Shown here: piece by piece, positions 16,042 through 23,797 of the stretch
Layout: each line of letters starts with the position of its first letter
Numbering within the stretch: the first letter of the stretch is position 1
Assembly: GCF_947631555.1 (NCBI RefSeq)
Contig: NZ_CANRLT010000014.1
Location: forward strand, 1-43,812
DNA from: an uncultured Mailhella sp.
GTDB taxonomy: Bacteria > Desulfobacterota > Desulfovibrionia > Desulfovibrionales > Desulfovibrionaceae
Direction of reading: 5' to 3'
DNA length: 43,812 nt
The notes under the pieces: model-generated
Told to the model about the DNA's origin: nothing
The model's database searches: none
The model's input: the letters and a program-made list of their open reading frames with translations, nothing else
Program-made: the position numbers and the translations under genes

Positions 16042-16638
16042 TCAGACCGGTGACCGGAACGGAGTGAGCATATGCGTCCGCACAAGGGCACAGGCAGCCT
16101 CCCGGCAGGCATGGTCGGTCTCATTTTCTGCAGAACTTCTAAGCAGGGGAAGAGCTTCTTCAGCAAATTCGGGGCGGGCCGCGAGCAGTCTGGCAATGGC
16201 CTTGTAGCATGAGATACGCAGCGGGGCATAGTCACAGAAGGCCGTACTCTTATCTTCCGGGGCATCATAGACATAGTGGAGCAGGACACGGCGGAAGGCG
16301 TCAGCAAGCGGCGGGCATTGGGCAAGTGTTTCTCCGAAAGCTTCCGGGATACCCCAGCCGATGTTGCCCGATTCCTCATTCATGTGCCACATGAACCTGC
16401 GGATGATATTTTTTGCGTCTTCCGGGGAAGTGCTGTAGACCTTGCCCACCTGCATTCCCAGCGTCTGGGCTGCGCGATCTGTCATTTCTCCGCCTTCGGG
16501 CAGGCAGGCGAACAGAGGCTGAACAATGCTGATGGGCGGAATTTCTGAGCATTCCGGGGGTAGAGGATTTGCCGGCGTCCAGTCTTCACGGGCAAGCCAT
16601 GCACGGATCAGAGCCTTCAAAGTGCGAAAATGTGGCAT
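16042..16638 (-). CDS. All-helical hypothetical protein, possibly DVU0298-like/HEAT-like
   Basis: A 198-residue protein starting at the ATG at 16638, which has AGGAG eight bases upstream. It begins MPHFRTLKALIRAWLARED and looks almost entirely alpha-helical with paired amphipathic helices (IRRFMWHMNEESGNIGWGIPE, then AFRRVLLHYVYD, YKAIARLLAARPEFAEEALPLL, CREAACALVRTHML), which suggests HEAT-like repeats. The IGWGIPEA segment looks conserved. From memory it resembles a family annotated as DVU0298 in Desulfovibrio, but I cannot check this. It stands alone with its own promoter. Function unknown. Confidence 0.65.
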   Translation of the reverse strand: MPHFRTLKALIRAWLAREDWTPANPLPPECSEIPPISIVQPLFACLPEGGEMTDRAAQTLGMQVGKVYSTSPEDAKNIIRRFMWHMNEESGNIGWGIPEAFGETLAQCPPLADAFRRVLLHYVYDAPEDKSTAFCDYAPLRISCYKAIARLLAARPEFAEEALPLLRSSAENETDHACREAACALVRTHMLTPFRSPV

Positions 16639-16663
16639 AAGCGCTTCTCCTTCCTTGCGCAAC

Positions 16664-16691
16664 TATATAATCCCCTTGCACGGATTGTCCA
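16664..16691 (-). promoter_or_regulatory. Candidate promoter for the helical protein
   Basis: On the minus strand TGGACA, a 16-base spacer and TATATA sit 26 bases upstream of the start codon at 16638. Confidence 0.5.
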
Positions 16692-16726
16692 GAAGCGGCG
16701 GAAGGACTTCTCCGTGCAGCGTTTTT
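16678..16726 (+). other. Terminator-like hairpin without an obvious gene
   Basis: GCACGGA pairs with TCCGTGC, with an inner GTCC/GGAC stem, and the structure is followed on the plus strand by AGCG and six T. No plus-strand gene ends here: the gene to the left reads away on the minus strand. It overlaps the -35 region of that gene's candidate promoter. Confidence 0.4.
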
Positions 16727-16813
16727 TGCTGGTTCTGAAGGACGCAATTTTTTAGTGATGCTGCCGGGCGGCTCCTTTGCCGAAAGTTTTCCGTGAGCGG
16801 CATATGTTTTTCC

Positions 16814-16843
16814 TTGACAGAATCACCGATCCGGGACAATTAT
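16814..16843 (+). promoter_or_regulatory. Candidate promoter for the PxxKW gene
   Basis: A perfect TTGACA followed after 18 bases by AATTAT, about 58 bases upstream of the ATG at 16902. Confidence 0.5.
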
Positions 16844-16901
16844 TTGCGTTCCGGTTATGCTGACAACCCACATGTGTGGGGAATATGATTTGGAGGATTT
16901 T

Positions 16902-17168
16902 ATGAGCACAGTTCTTCAGAACGCCGTCAAGACCGAGTCAGGCGTCGAAGTCAACGGTATCTCTGTTCAGCCCATTGTGGAAAAATGCGACGGCTGCGAC
17001 CGCGTCTGCGAATTTGAAGGACAGAAGTACTGCGGCAGCTATCCCGTCCCTGCCAGAAAGTGGGTTTCAGGCAAGTGCAACTTTGCAACCCACATTAAGG
17101 TCGAAGCCGCTGCCAAGGCCAAGGTGAATCCCTTGAAGGCCTCCAAGCGTGCCGCCAAGGGACGTTAA
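16902..17168 (+). CDS. PxxKW family cysteine-rich protein
   Basis: An 88-residue small protein with four closely spaced cysteines (CDGCDRVC and KYCGSYP), a fifth at GKCNF, and the motif PARKW that names this family. The cysteines could bind zinc or an iron-sulfur cluster. The C-terminus is Lys/Ala-rich and basic (AAAKAKVNPLKASKRAAKGR), which suggests nucleic-acid or membrane contact. The ATG at 16902 with GGAGG five bases upstream is preferred to an upstream ATG at 16857. The family is known mainly from sulfate reducers and relatives and has no established function as far as I know. It has its own promoter. Confidence 0.8.
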   Translation: MSTVLQNAVKTESGVEVNGISVQPIVEKCDGCDRVCEFEGQKYCGSYPVPARKWVSGKCNFATHIKVEAAAKAKVNPLKASKRAAKGR

Positions 17169-17192
17169 GCCTTTTTTTCATTTTTCCCTGTT

Positions 17193-17224
17193 ACCGGATA
17201 CCGCCTGCGGCATCCGGTATCTTG
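17193..17224 (+). terminator. Possible terminator hairpin after PxxKW gene
   Basis: ACCGGATACCGC pairs with GCGGCATCCGGT with one mismatch, but the downstream T content is poor (ATCTTGT). A run of seven T lies before the stem rather than after it. It may only attenuate read-through into the M20 gene. Confidence 0.45.
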
Positions 17225-17251
17225 TATTTAATGCGCCGCGAGGGAGCAGGT

Positions 17252-18532
17252 ATGACAGAAAGGATGGCTGGGCCTGGAGATCCGCTTTTACACAACGAAC
17301 AGAAACAAACGCTTCAGAAAGAGCTTTCCCATGCCGGAGACCTTGTCTTTGAGCTGCAAAGCCGCTTGACGGCGTTCAAGGCTCTGGGTCCGGACAACGG
17401 CGGCTCAGGAGAGCAGGAAAAGGCCGATTTTCTGGAAGGCTGGCTTCGTTCCGCGGGGGTGGACGATATCTGTCACGTTGATGCACCAGACAGTCGTGTT
17501 CCTTCAGGCAGACGTCCCAATCTCATCGTTCGTATTCCCGGGCGCAGTTCCCGCACTCTCTGGATACTGGGACATATGGACGTTGTGCCGGCGGGTGAAG
17601 CGAGCCTCTGGACCTCGGATCCCTGGACTGTCGTCCGTGCCCCCGGCGATCCTGATCTCATCATCGGACGAGGCGTCGAAGACAATCAACAGGCAGTGGT
17701 CTGCGGATGCATTCTGGCAGCGGCTCTGAAAAAACTAGACATCACGCCGGATCTTGGTCTTGGGCTCATCTTCGTTTCCGATGAAGAATCCGGCAACACT
17801 CACGGCATCCATCACATCTTCCGGGAGAAACCGGATCTTGTACGGGAAGGAGATCTCGTCCTGGTTCCGGATTCCGGCAGCGAGGACGGTGACTTCATCG
17901 AAGTGGCTGAAAAGGGCATTCTCTGGCTTAAAGTCACGGTAAAGGGACGGCAAAGTCACGGTTCCCGTCCTGACGATGGCAAAAATGCACTCGTGGCTGC
18001 CGCCGGTATGATTCTTGGCTGCGCTGAGATGGAGCACTCGTTCCCGGAACGGAACGCCCTTTTTTCGCCCGCCCGATCTACCTTTACACCCACCAGACAT
18101 GAAGCTAATGTGCCTAACATCAATACCATGTCAGGGCAGGAGATCTTCTACATCGACTGCCGTGTGCTTCCCTGCTATACGCTTGAAGAGGTCATTGAGG
18201 CTTTTCGCAGGTTGGGGAAGACCAAGGCGGAGAGATACGGAGTGGAGATTCTGGTAGAGCCAGTAATGAGTGAACCCGCAGCTAGTCCGACGCCGGAAGA
18301 CAGCACCGTGGTATGCAGCCTGAAGAGGGCCGTTCGGGAAGTTCTCGGTCGGGATTGCCGCTGCGGCGGCGTTGGAGGATCGACGGTGGCCGTGAGTTTT
18401 CGTGGGCGGGGCATTCCCGCTGCCGTTTGGTCGCGTATTCTGGAAAACTGCCACGCTCCCAACGAGTCCGCCCGTATTTCCTTCGCTCTTGATGACGTGA
18501 AGGTATACGCTCATATGCTGTTCACCGGCTGA
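17252..18532 (+). CDS. M20 family metallo-hydrolase (ArgE/DapE/dipeptidase type)
   Basis: A 426-residue di-zinc hydrolase of the M20 family, which cleaves amide bonds in dipeptides or N-acyl amino acids. The zinc and catalytic motifs are in the expected order: GHMDVVPAGE (near residue 107), GRGVEDNQQAVV (near 140), VSDEESG with the catalytic Glu (near 173), VPDSGS (near 202) and the C-terminal NCHAPNES (near 400). A bacterial-exopeptidase dimerisation domain lies between about 220 and 330. The ATG at 17252 has AGGGAG five bases upstream; earlier starts in the same frame lack this. It lies 19 bases before a glycosyltransferase gene. Substrate not determinable from sequence. Confidence 0.88.
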   Translation: MTERMAGPGDPLLHNEQKQTLQKELSHAGDLVFELQSRLTAFKALGPDNGGSGEQEKADFLEGWLRSAGVDDICHVDAPDSRVPSGRRPNLIVRIPGRSSRTLWILGHMDVVPAGEASLWTSDPWTVVRAPGDPDLIIGRGVEDNQQAVVCGCILAAALKKLDITPDLGLGLIFVSDEESGNTHGIHHIFREKPDLVREGDLVLVPDSGSEDGDFIEVAEKGILWLKVTVKGRQSHGSRPDDGKNALVAAAGMILGCAEMEHSFPERNALFSPARSTFTPTRHEANVPNINTMSGQEIFYIDCRVLPCYTLEEVIEAFRRLGKTKAERYGVEILVEPVMSEPAASPTPEDSTVVCSLKRAVREVLGRDCRCGGVGGSTVAVSFRGRGIPAAVWSRILENCHAPNESARISFALDDVKVYAHMLFTG

Positions 18533-18551
18533 GCCATCAAAAGGAGTGTCC

Positions 18552-19676
18552 ATGCGTACCATTCAGGTCGTCAACGTCCGCTGGTATAACGCCACCGCGT
18601 GGTATGGCGTCACTCTGGCACAATGCCTGCGAAACGCTGGTCATGAATCTCTTGTCGCCGGTCTGGAAGGGACACCTCCACTGAATAAAGCTAGAGAGCT
18701 GGGTCTGCCCACCGTGAGTCTGCCCTTTAATTCTCAGGATCCGCTGAATCTGCTTCGATCCTGGCGTGGAATGGACGCACTCATCAGAGAGTTCCGGCCG
18801 GATATAGTGAACTGTCATCGAGGCGAAGCATTCATCCTCTGGGCGCTCCTGAAGCATCGCTACGGTTTTGGACTGGTGCGGACAAGGGGAGATCGCCGTC
18901 TGCCGCGTGGTGGTGTGGTGAACCGTTGGCTTCACTGCCGATGCGCTGACGCCGTTATCGCCACAAACACACTCATGACTCGCCACTTCAGGGAATCACT
19001 CCATGTGCCGGAATCCCACCTTCACACCATTCTGGGCGGCGTAGATACGGCGCGCTTCCATGCCGACGCCGGAGCACGGTCCGCGATGCGAAAACTTTAT
19101 GGCTTTTCCGAGCCAGATGTCGTCATGGGACTTCTCGGCCGTATGGACGAAGTAAAGGGCATACGCGAAACCCTGCTGGCGCTTGCCAAGGCTCGCGAAC
19201 TCTCTCCTGCAGCACAGGCACTTCGATTTCTTATCATCGGCTTTGATTCGGAGTTTTCCACTGAGGACGTAGCTCGCTGGACAAAGGACGCCGGTCTCGG
19301 TGAACTGGGCAGTATTGTGACGGTCACAGGCCGTGTAGAAAAACCGGAAGCAGTGATCAACGCCCTGGATTTCGGCATACTTGCGTCATTGGGTTCCGAG
19401 GCCATAGCACGAGCTGCGCTGGAGATTATGGCCAGCGGCATTCCGCTCATCTCTTCCACAACGGGAGTCATGCCCGACCTCATTCCCCCACGCTATAGTT
19501 TCGAACCTGGAGATATTTCCGCTATGGCTGAACGGATGCTTCAAGCTCTGGAGTCAGAATGGCGGAGACAGCTGGGGCAATACTGTGAAGGGCGCGTTTT
19601 TAAAGGCGGTCTCCGCCTTGACGACTTTCTTCATGCAACGCTGAACGTCTATAACGACATATTGAAAAAGTCCTGA
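18552..19676 (+). CDS. GT4-family glycosyltransferase
   Basis: A 374-residue GT-B-fold glycosyltransferase that would transfer a sugar from a nucleotide-sugar donor. The N-terminal acceptor domain starts with TIQVVNVRWYNATAWYGVTL and includes RPDIVNCHRGEAFILW. The donor domain contains ILGGVDTARFH (near 160), VMGLLGRMDEVKGIRETLLAL (near 190) and the GT4 Glu-x7-Glu signature in EAIARAALEIMASGIPLI (near 290). This resembles glycosyltransferases of lipopolysaccharide core or surface polysaccharide synthesis. There is no membrane segment. AAGGAG lies five bases before the ATG at 18552. It is co-directional with, and 19 bases after, the M20 gene. Confidence 0.85.
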   Translation: MRTIQVVNVRWYNATAWYGVTLAQCLRNAGHESLVAGLEGTPPLNKARELGLPTVSLPFNSQDPLNLLRSWRGMDALIREFRPDIVNCHRGEAFILWALLKHRYGFGLVRTRGDRRLPRGGVVNRWLHCRCADAVIATNTLMTRHFRESLHVPESHLHTILGGVDTARFHADAGARSAMRKLYGFSEPDVVMGLLGRMDEVKGIRETLLALAKARELSPAAQALRFLIIGFDSEFSTEDVARWTKDAGLGELGSIVTVTGRVEKPEAVINALDFGILASLGSEAIARAALEIMASGIPLISSTTGVMPDLIPPRYSFEPGDISAMAERMLQALESEWRRQLGQYCEGRVFKGGLRLDDFLHATLNVYNDILKKS

Positions 19677-19726
19677 ACTCTGTAAGCATCCAATGGAAGT
19701 CTCTGCCAAAAGGTGCTTGCAGAAAA

Positions 19727-20323
19727 ATGTTGGATAATGTCTGTGTGCAAACATGGGGCGGAAGAATGTCGACTGTTGTCCTGGCTTTTCTCGTTTTAAC
19801 CTGTGCGTTTCCATGCGTCAGCGGCGCAACGGAAAGCACGTTGACGCCTCAGGTATGTACGGAGACAGCAAGACTGCCGGAGCAGCTTACGTCTGGAGGA
19901 TACTCACACATGCAACCTGGCGGGAAAACAGGTGAAGCAGCTCTGCGGCAATCAGCGGAACCGGGAACGATCAGAATCGCCATAGGTAAGGAAACGATGA
20001 CGGCCGTTCTCGAGAAGAATCCGTCCGCCGAAGCTTTTCTTGAACTCCTAAAAGAAGATCCAGTCATTGTATCCATGCACGATTTTGGCGGGTTTGAAAA
20101 GTCCGGCGAGCTTGAAACGAAGCTTGTCCGCAGTGATACCCGCATTACGGCTGAACCGGGGGACGTCACCTTGTATTTCGGCAGGACGATTGCCATTTAT
20201 TATGACAGCAATACTTGGAACCTCACAAGACTTGCCAGAATCAAGGATAAGACGCAGACGGAGCTGAAAAAGCTTCTCAAGGCCGGTGGTGAAGACGTCA
20301 CTGCGACATTTTTCATCGAATGA
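19727..20323 (+). CDS. Exported cyclophilin-like domain protein
   Basis: A protein of up to 198 residues with an N-terminal export signal (MSTVVLAFLVLTCAFPCVSGATES) and a C-terminal cyclophilin-like beta-barrel from about residue 78: GTIRIAIGKETMTAVLEKNPSAEAFLELL, then GDVTLYFGRTIAIYYD and LTRLARIKD. This matches the pattern of the cyclophilin-like family of unknown function found in flavin-linked and periplasmic proteins rather than true peptidyl-prolyl isomerases. The start is uncertain. ATG 19727 gives a basic n-region but no ribosome site, while ATG 19766 begins the hydrophobic core after a weak GGCGGAAG. The linker between signal and barrel (about 35-75) is low-complexity. Function unknown. 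Confidence 0.7.
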   Translation: MLDNVCVQTWGGRMSTVVLAFLVLTCAFPCVSGATESTLTPQVCTETARLPEQLTSGGYSHMQPGGKTGEAALRQSAEPGTIRIAIGKETMTAVLEKNPSAEAFLELLKEDPVIVSMHDFGGFEKSGELETKLVRSDTRITAEPGDVTLYFGRTIAIYYDSNTWNLTRLARIKDKTQTELKKLLKAGGEDVTATFFIE

Positions 20324-20343
20324 GCGGTGCCGAGGCAACCGCA

Positions 20344-20368
20344 CATTCCAGTAACGCTGTCCGGAATG
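20344..20368. terminator. Weak hairpin between converging genes
   Basis: CATTCC pairs with GGAATG around a 13-base loop, between the cyclophilin-like gene and the thioesterase stop. There is no T-tract on either strand, so the terminator role is doubtful. Confidence 0.3.
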
Positions 20369-20371
20369 ATT

Positions 20372-21253
20372 TCAGAGTGATGAATGATAAGGTATGTCCG
20401 GCGGCGTTTCCCAGAGCGTCAGCGCCCGGCAGACTTCGTTGCCGTCAGGGACACGCTGTATACTGTGAAGCAAGGCATGGGGAACTTTCCTGCCCATGAC
20501 CTCAGCGGGTACGCCCGCCGGAGGTGTCACGGGTGCATAGAGGCTTCTGAGTTCTTCCTGAGGAAAGCATTCGCTGCGGAAAGTGACATCGACAAGACTG
20601 GGGATGGGGAGTGTTCCATTCGGACTTCCGTCGTAGATTGGCTGCGGGAGAGCCTCCATGAGCCACGCCAGATAACGGGTATTGTTCACATGGCCGTTCA
20701 TATCCAGATCGTCACAGCGCACTCGGATAACACTGTCGCCCGTTTCTTTGCGGAGACGGGGAATGACCCGACAGGCAAAACCGTCACAGGGTCTGGGATG
20801 CTTCGGGTAACGATCCGCCAACGGTTCAGGGATTGAGGAAAGGGAGCGCTCGTGAATGTCCATGACCAGCCAGGCGCTGCCGCCGCTGAGAATAAGTCTT
20901 CCTTCGGCGTCGTAGATTTCATATCCGCGTGTGCCAAAATGATCCAACGTAGAAGGCCAAGTATGAACGCGCAGGTGTTCTTCCGCCACGGGAAGCCTGA
21001 CAATGCGCAGAACCAGACGGGCGAGTATCCAGGTCTTTCCCAAAGGAAGCATGTCGTTTGCACCGAACCCCAGGGTGTCAGCACTCAGTCCTGCAGCCTC
21101 CTGAAGCCAGTTGCCCACGGCGGAGAGCGTCGCTACTCCATTGGCTCCGATTTCGCCATAGCGAACGGAAAAATCCATGTCATAGGCCAGTTCTACAAAA
21201 TTTCCTTCTGGTTGTATCATCAGGACTGCCTTTTTATTAAGAGAGATTTCCAC
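20372..21253 (-). CDS. Acyl-ACP thioesterase
   Basis: A double hot-dog acyl-[acyl carrier protein] thioesterase of up to 293 residues that releases free fatty acids from acyl-ACP in the cytoplasm. The N-terminal hot-dog starts at ELAYDMDFSVRYGEIGANG and includes GFGANDMLPLGKTWILARL. The C-terminal hot-dog carries the catalytic-region signature DDLDMNGHVNNTRYLAWL (near residue 180), whose Asp, Asn and His line up with the plant FatA/FatB catalytic network. The frame begins with GTG at 21253, and an ATG at 21220 is an alternative. Neither has a strong ribosome site, so the exact start is open. Bacterial members are common in anaerobes. Confidence 0.85.
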   Translation of the reverse strand: MEISLNKKAVLMIQPEGNFVELAYDMDFSVRYGEIGANGVATLSAVGNWLQEAAGLSADTLGFGANDMLPLGKTWILARLVLRIVRLPVAEEHLRVHTWPSTLDHFGTRGYEIYDAEGRLILSGGSAWLVMDIHERSLSSIPEPLADRYPKHPRPCDGFACRVIPRLRKETGDSVIRVRCDDLDMNGHVNNTRYLAWLMEALPQPIYDGSPNGTLPIPSLVDVTFRSECFPQEELRSLYAPVTPPAGVPAEVMGRKVPHALLHSIQRVPDGNEVCRALTLWETPPDIPYHSSL

Positions 21254-21433
21254 AGCATTGAGTAGGAGGTTAGCACCAGAGAGCAGTGGAGTCCAGTACG
21301 GTGCGGTTTGCCGTTTCCAGGAGTTGGAAACAAAAGATCGTCTGAAAATTCCGAAAAGATGCTCATCGTTAATGTAAAACTTTAATAAAACGTTCTTTCT
21401 TCAAACAGCTTGTCGCCAGGCGATGAAACAGAC

Positions 21434-21463
21434 TGGACAGAAAAAGGTCTCTCCCGTTATAGT
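21434..21463 (+). promoter_or_regulatory. Candidate promoter for folK
   Basis: TGGACA, an 18-base spacer and TATAGT (five of six) lie 27 bases upstream of the folK ATG. The -10 is strong. Confidence 0.55.
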
Positions 21464-21490
21464 CTGAGGGACGGCAAAGGAGAAGCAGCC

Positions 21491-21988
21491 ATGAAGCAGG
21501 CTTTCGTTTGTCTCGGGTCGAATATGGGCGATGCCATGCAGAATCTTGAACGTGCTCGCCGTGAACTGGCGGCACTACCTGGAGTTTGCACAGTCACTGC
21601 ATCCCAGATTTACAGGACGGAGCCGCAGGGCAGGAAGGAACAGCCCTGGTTCCTCAATCAGGTTCTTCGCCTTGAATGCATGGAAGATATGACGGCTTGC
21701 GGACTTCTTGAAGCCATGCTTGACATGGAAACTGGGATGGGGCGGATCAGAGACTCGTCCGATCGCTTTGGGCCTCGCGTCATTGATATGGACCTGCTGC
21801 TTTTCGGGGAGGAATGCAGCAGCGATCCTCACGTTACACTTCCTCATCCGCGCATGTCGGAGCGAGCCTTCGTGCTGGTTCCTCTCGCGGAACTTGCGCC
21901 TGACTTGAGACTGCCGGACGGCAGGAGTATACACTCTCTGCTTAACGCCTTGAATTATCGGCTTTCCGGCACTTCGATCTTTCAATAA
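21491..21988 (+). CDS. folK: 2-amino-4-hydroxy-6-hydroxymethyldihydropteridine diphosphokinase
   Basis: HPPK of folate synthesis, 165 residues. It transfers pyrophosphate from ATP to hydroxymethyl-dihydropterin before coupling to p-aminobenzoate. Diagnostic motifs are CLGSNMGDAMQNLERA at the N-terminus, TEPQGRKEQPWFLNQV (near 42), RFGPRVIDMDLLLFG with the metal-binding Asp pair (near 92), and LPHPRMSERAFVLVPLAELAPD (near 115). The ATG at 21491 has AAGGAG eight bases upstream. No other folate gene is adjacent. Confidence 0.93.
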   Translation: MKQAFVCLGSNMGDAMQNLERARRELAALPGVCTVTASQIYRTEPQGRKEQPWFLNQVLRLECMEDMTACGLLEAMLDMETGMGRIRDSSDRFGPRVIDMDLLLFGEECSSDPHVTLPHPRMSERAFVLVPLAELAPDLRLPDGRSIHSLLNALNYRLSGTSIFQ

Positions 21989-22034
21989 TGTTTAAGTACT
22001 TTCCCTGAGACGGGGTCTTTCAAAAGGAGCGGAT

Positions 22035-22307
22035 ATGATCTTCAAGGTTGTTCTCTTTGTACTGGTCTGCTATGTGCTGTACCGGCTTTTTATGAACGAT
22101 CGCAAAAAGAGTGCCGATCAGGAAGTAAAAGAGCAGAAAAAGCGCATGGATACAGGCGAAATGGTTCAGGATCCCATTTGCGGCACGTACGTGGACAAGG
22201 AAAATGCCATCAGCGTCCGCAATGGTGATCAAGTCACTTATTTCTGCAGCTATGAATGCCGTCAGAAATATCTGGATCACCTTGAGGAACAGCGGAAACT
22301 GGACTAA
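22035..22307 (+). CDS. Membrane-anchored YHS/TRASH-like metal-binding small protein (PP0621-like)
   Basis: A 90-residue protein with one N-terminal membrane helix (FKVVLFVLVCYVLYRLFM), a short charged linker, and a C-terminal metal-binding module. The module reads DPICGTYVDKENAIS, then TYFCSYECRQKYLDHL. The Cys, Cys-x3-Cys and aromatic pattern is that of YHS/TRASH-type domains, and the whole arrangement resembles the PP0621 family. The module would face the cytoplasm if the N-terminus is out. AAAAGGAG precedes the ATG. Candidate metals are copper, zinc or iron. It follows folK by 46 bases and is followed by a shared terminator. Confidence 0.75.
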   Translation: MIFKVVLFVLVCYVLYRLFMNDRKKSADQEVKEQKKRMDTGEMVQDPICGTYVDKENAISVRNGDQVTYFCSYECRQKYLDHLEEQRKLD

Positions 22308-22327
22308 ATGAGTCCGCAGATACTGAT

Positions 22328-22354
22328 AAAAGGGTCGCTATGCGCGGCTCTTTT
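22328..22354. terminator. Bidirectional rho-independent terminator
   Basis: An 11-bp stem including two G-T pairs (AAAAGGGTCGC / GCGGCTCTTTT) with a five-base loop. Flanking A and T tracts let it work for the plus-strand YHS-like gene and for rsmG coming from the right. Confidence 0.75.
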
Positions 22355-22362
22355 CGTGTGAT

Positions 22363-23013
22363 TCAGACCGCAGAAAATGCACAGAAATGCCGTGTTTCTT
22401 TCCCTGTCTCATAGACGTAATGTCCAACCTTCAACCAATCTGTGCCGGGCGGGGTATGGAATTCTTCCAATGAAAGAAAGACCACAACTCCTCCAGGTCT
22501 GAGAAACCCGTGGACAAATTCAAGCAGTTCCCTCCAGGGCATGAATGCCCGGCTCACGATGAGGTCTGCCTTTTTGTCCCGCATGAAAACTTCGGCACGC
22601 CCTCGAAACACTCGTGTGCCCGGCAGCGTCTGGCGTGCCAGGACAGTAGAAAGAAAGATGGCTCGCTTTTCCCGTGCCTCCACCAGCCAGTATGTGCCGT
22701 CCTGCCAGAGTATGCGGAGCGGTATGCCTGGAAGCCCGGCGCCGGCTCCAAGATCCCAAATCTCTGGGGCAGTGGGGAGTTTCATCAGGATTTGTTCCTG
22801 AAGAAAGTGTTCGAGGTGGAAGCTGTCCATGACAAGCTCATCCAGTGCATCACGCCAGCGCTTTGCCCCCACAAGATTCATGACCTTGTTCCACTGCATG
22901 AGCAAATTAAGATAGTCTGAAAGAGCCTGAGCCTTGGCCTTGTCTAATAAGAAGCCCTGTCGTAAGCAATATTCAACGAGAAAGGCGGGTGTGCACCCAC
23001 TAAGCGCATCCAT
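22363..23013 (-). CDS. rsmG: 16S rRNA (guanine527-N7)-methyltransferase
   Basis: A 216-residue class I SAM-dependent methyltransferase that modifies G527 of 16S rRNA (the GidB family). The nucleotide-binding loop IWDLGAGAGLPGIPLRIL is at about residue 91, preceded by the family's helical N-terminus with YLNLLMQWNKVMNLVG (near 32). DLIVSRAFMPWRELLEF (near 153) and GGVVVFLS (near 177) complete the pattern. The start overlaps the end of the acyltransferase gene by 14 bp, so it is the last gene of the rsmE-rarA-acyltransferase-rsmG run. Confidence 0.92.
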   Translation of the reverse strand: MDALSGCTPAFLVEYCLRQGFLLDKAKAQALSDYLNLLMQWNKVMNLVGAKRWRDALDELVMDSFHLEHFLQEQILMKLPTAPEIWDLGAGAGLPGIPLRILWQDGTYWLVEAREKRAIFLSTVLARQTLPGTRVFRGRAEVFMRDKKADLIVSRAFMPWRELLEFVHGFLRPGGVVVFLSLEEFHTPPGTDWLKVGHYVYETGKETRHFCAFSAV

Positions 23014-23797
23014 CGCTCTTTACCCATGCGTCCCAGGTTGTTTTAATGAACCGCACGATCTGGGCGTGCTCTTCACGTCCAGGGCCGCTGATGGTGACGG
23101 CTTTCCCAAAACGTATACGGACGGGAAGCTGGGGGCGGATTAGCCCCAGATCCTTGATAAGTGTTCCCTCCGCCCAAGCGTCCGTCTTGAGGGCTATGGG
23201 CACGACGGGTACTTTGGCTTTGCGGGCCAGCTTGACGCCAAGACTGTTGAAATCCTTTTCCTCCACCACGGGCATACGGCTGCCCTGAGTGAAGATGATG
23301 ATGGATCGGCCAGAGGCAAGAATTTTGCTTCCTCCATCCAGAACGAGGGCCAGATCCTCACGTGGGTTTGCGCGGCCAAGAGCCAGAGGTTCACGGGAGG
23401 CAAGTACCGGCCCCAGCACAGGATACCTGAGCAGGGACTTTTTGACGACGAATGTCACGTCCTTGCGCGGCTCAATGATACAGGGCAGAAACATGGTTTC
23501 CATGGTACTCATGTGATTGGCTTCAAAAACGCAGGGGCCGTCGAAGTCGATATTCTCCACTCCATCGATATGCAGGGAAAAGCCGAGGCGCTCCATGAGA
23601 CGGGCGACCTGTTCGCTGTCATGGATCCAGCGTTCTGCAGAATAGCGGCCGGACTTGAACGTTTTGTCAGCGTCACGAAAAATACCGATCATGCCAAAAT
23701 AGAAACGCAGAGTAGGAAAGTTGACGCGGACATCCGAGATCGGAGTTTCGTAATTGCGGGAAAACATCATCGAGTTCATGGCATCCTCAAAACTCAT
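23000..23797 (-). CDS. PlsC-like lysophospholipid acyltransferase family protein
   Basis: A 265-residue member of the glycerolipid acyltransferase (PlsC/LPLAT) superfamily, peripheral to the inner membrane. The catalytic block reads EANHMSTMETM near residue 92, where the usual NHxxxxD has Glu in place of Asp. The acceptor-binding block reads FTQGSRMPV near 168, in place of the usual EGTR or EGGR. VPVVPIALKTD (near 195) is typical. Both deviations keep the overall chemistry possible but suggest a divergent subfamily. The ATG overlaps the rarA stop (ATGA). The acyl acceptor is unknown. Confidence 0.75.
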   Translation of the reverse strand: MSFEDAMNSMMFSRNYETPISDVRVNFPTLRFYFGMIGIFRDADKTFKSGRYSAERWIHDSEQVARLMERLGFSLHIDGVENIDFDGPCVFEANHMSTMETMFLPCIIEPRKDVTFVVKKSLLRYPVLGPVLASREPLALGRANPREDLALVLDGGSKILASGRSIIIFTQGSRMPVVEEKDFNSLGVKLARKAKVPVVPIALKTDAWAEGTLIKDLGLIRPQLPVRIRFGKAVTISGPGREEHAQIVRFIKTTWDAWVKSDGCA

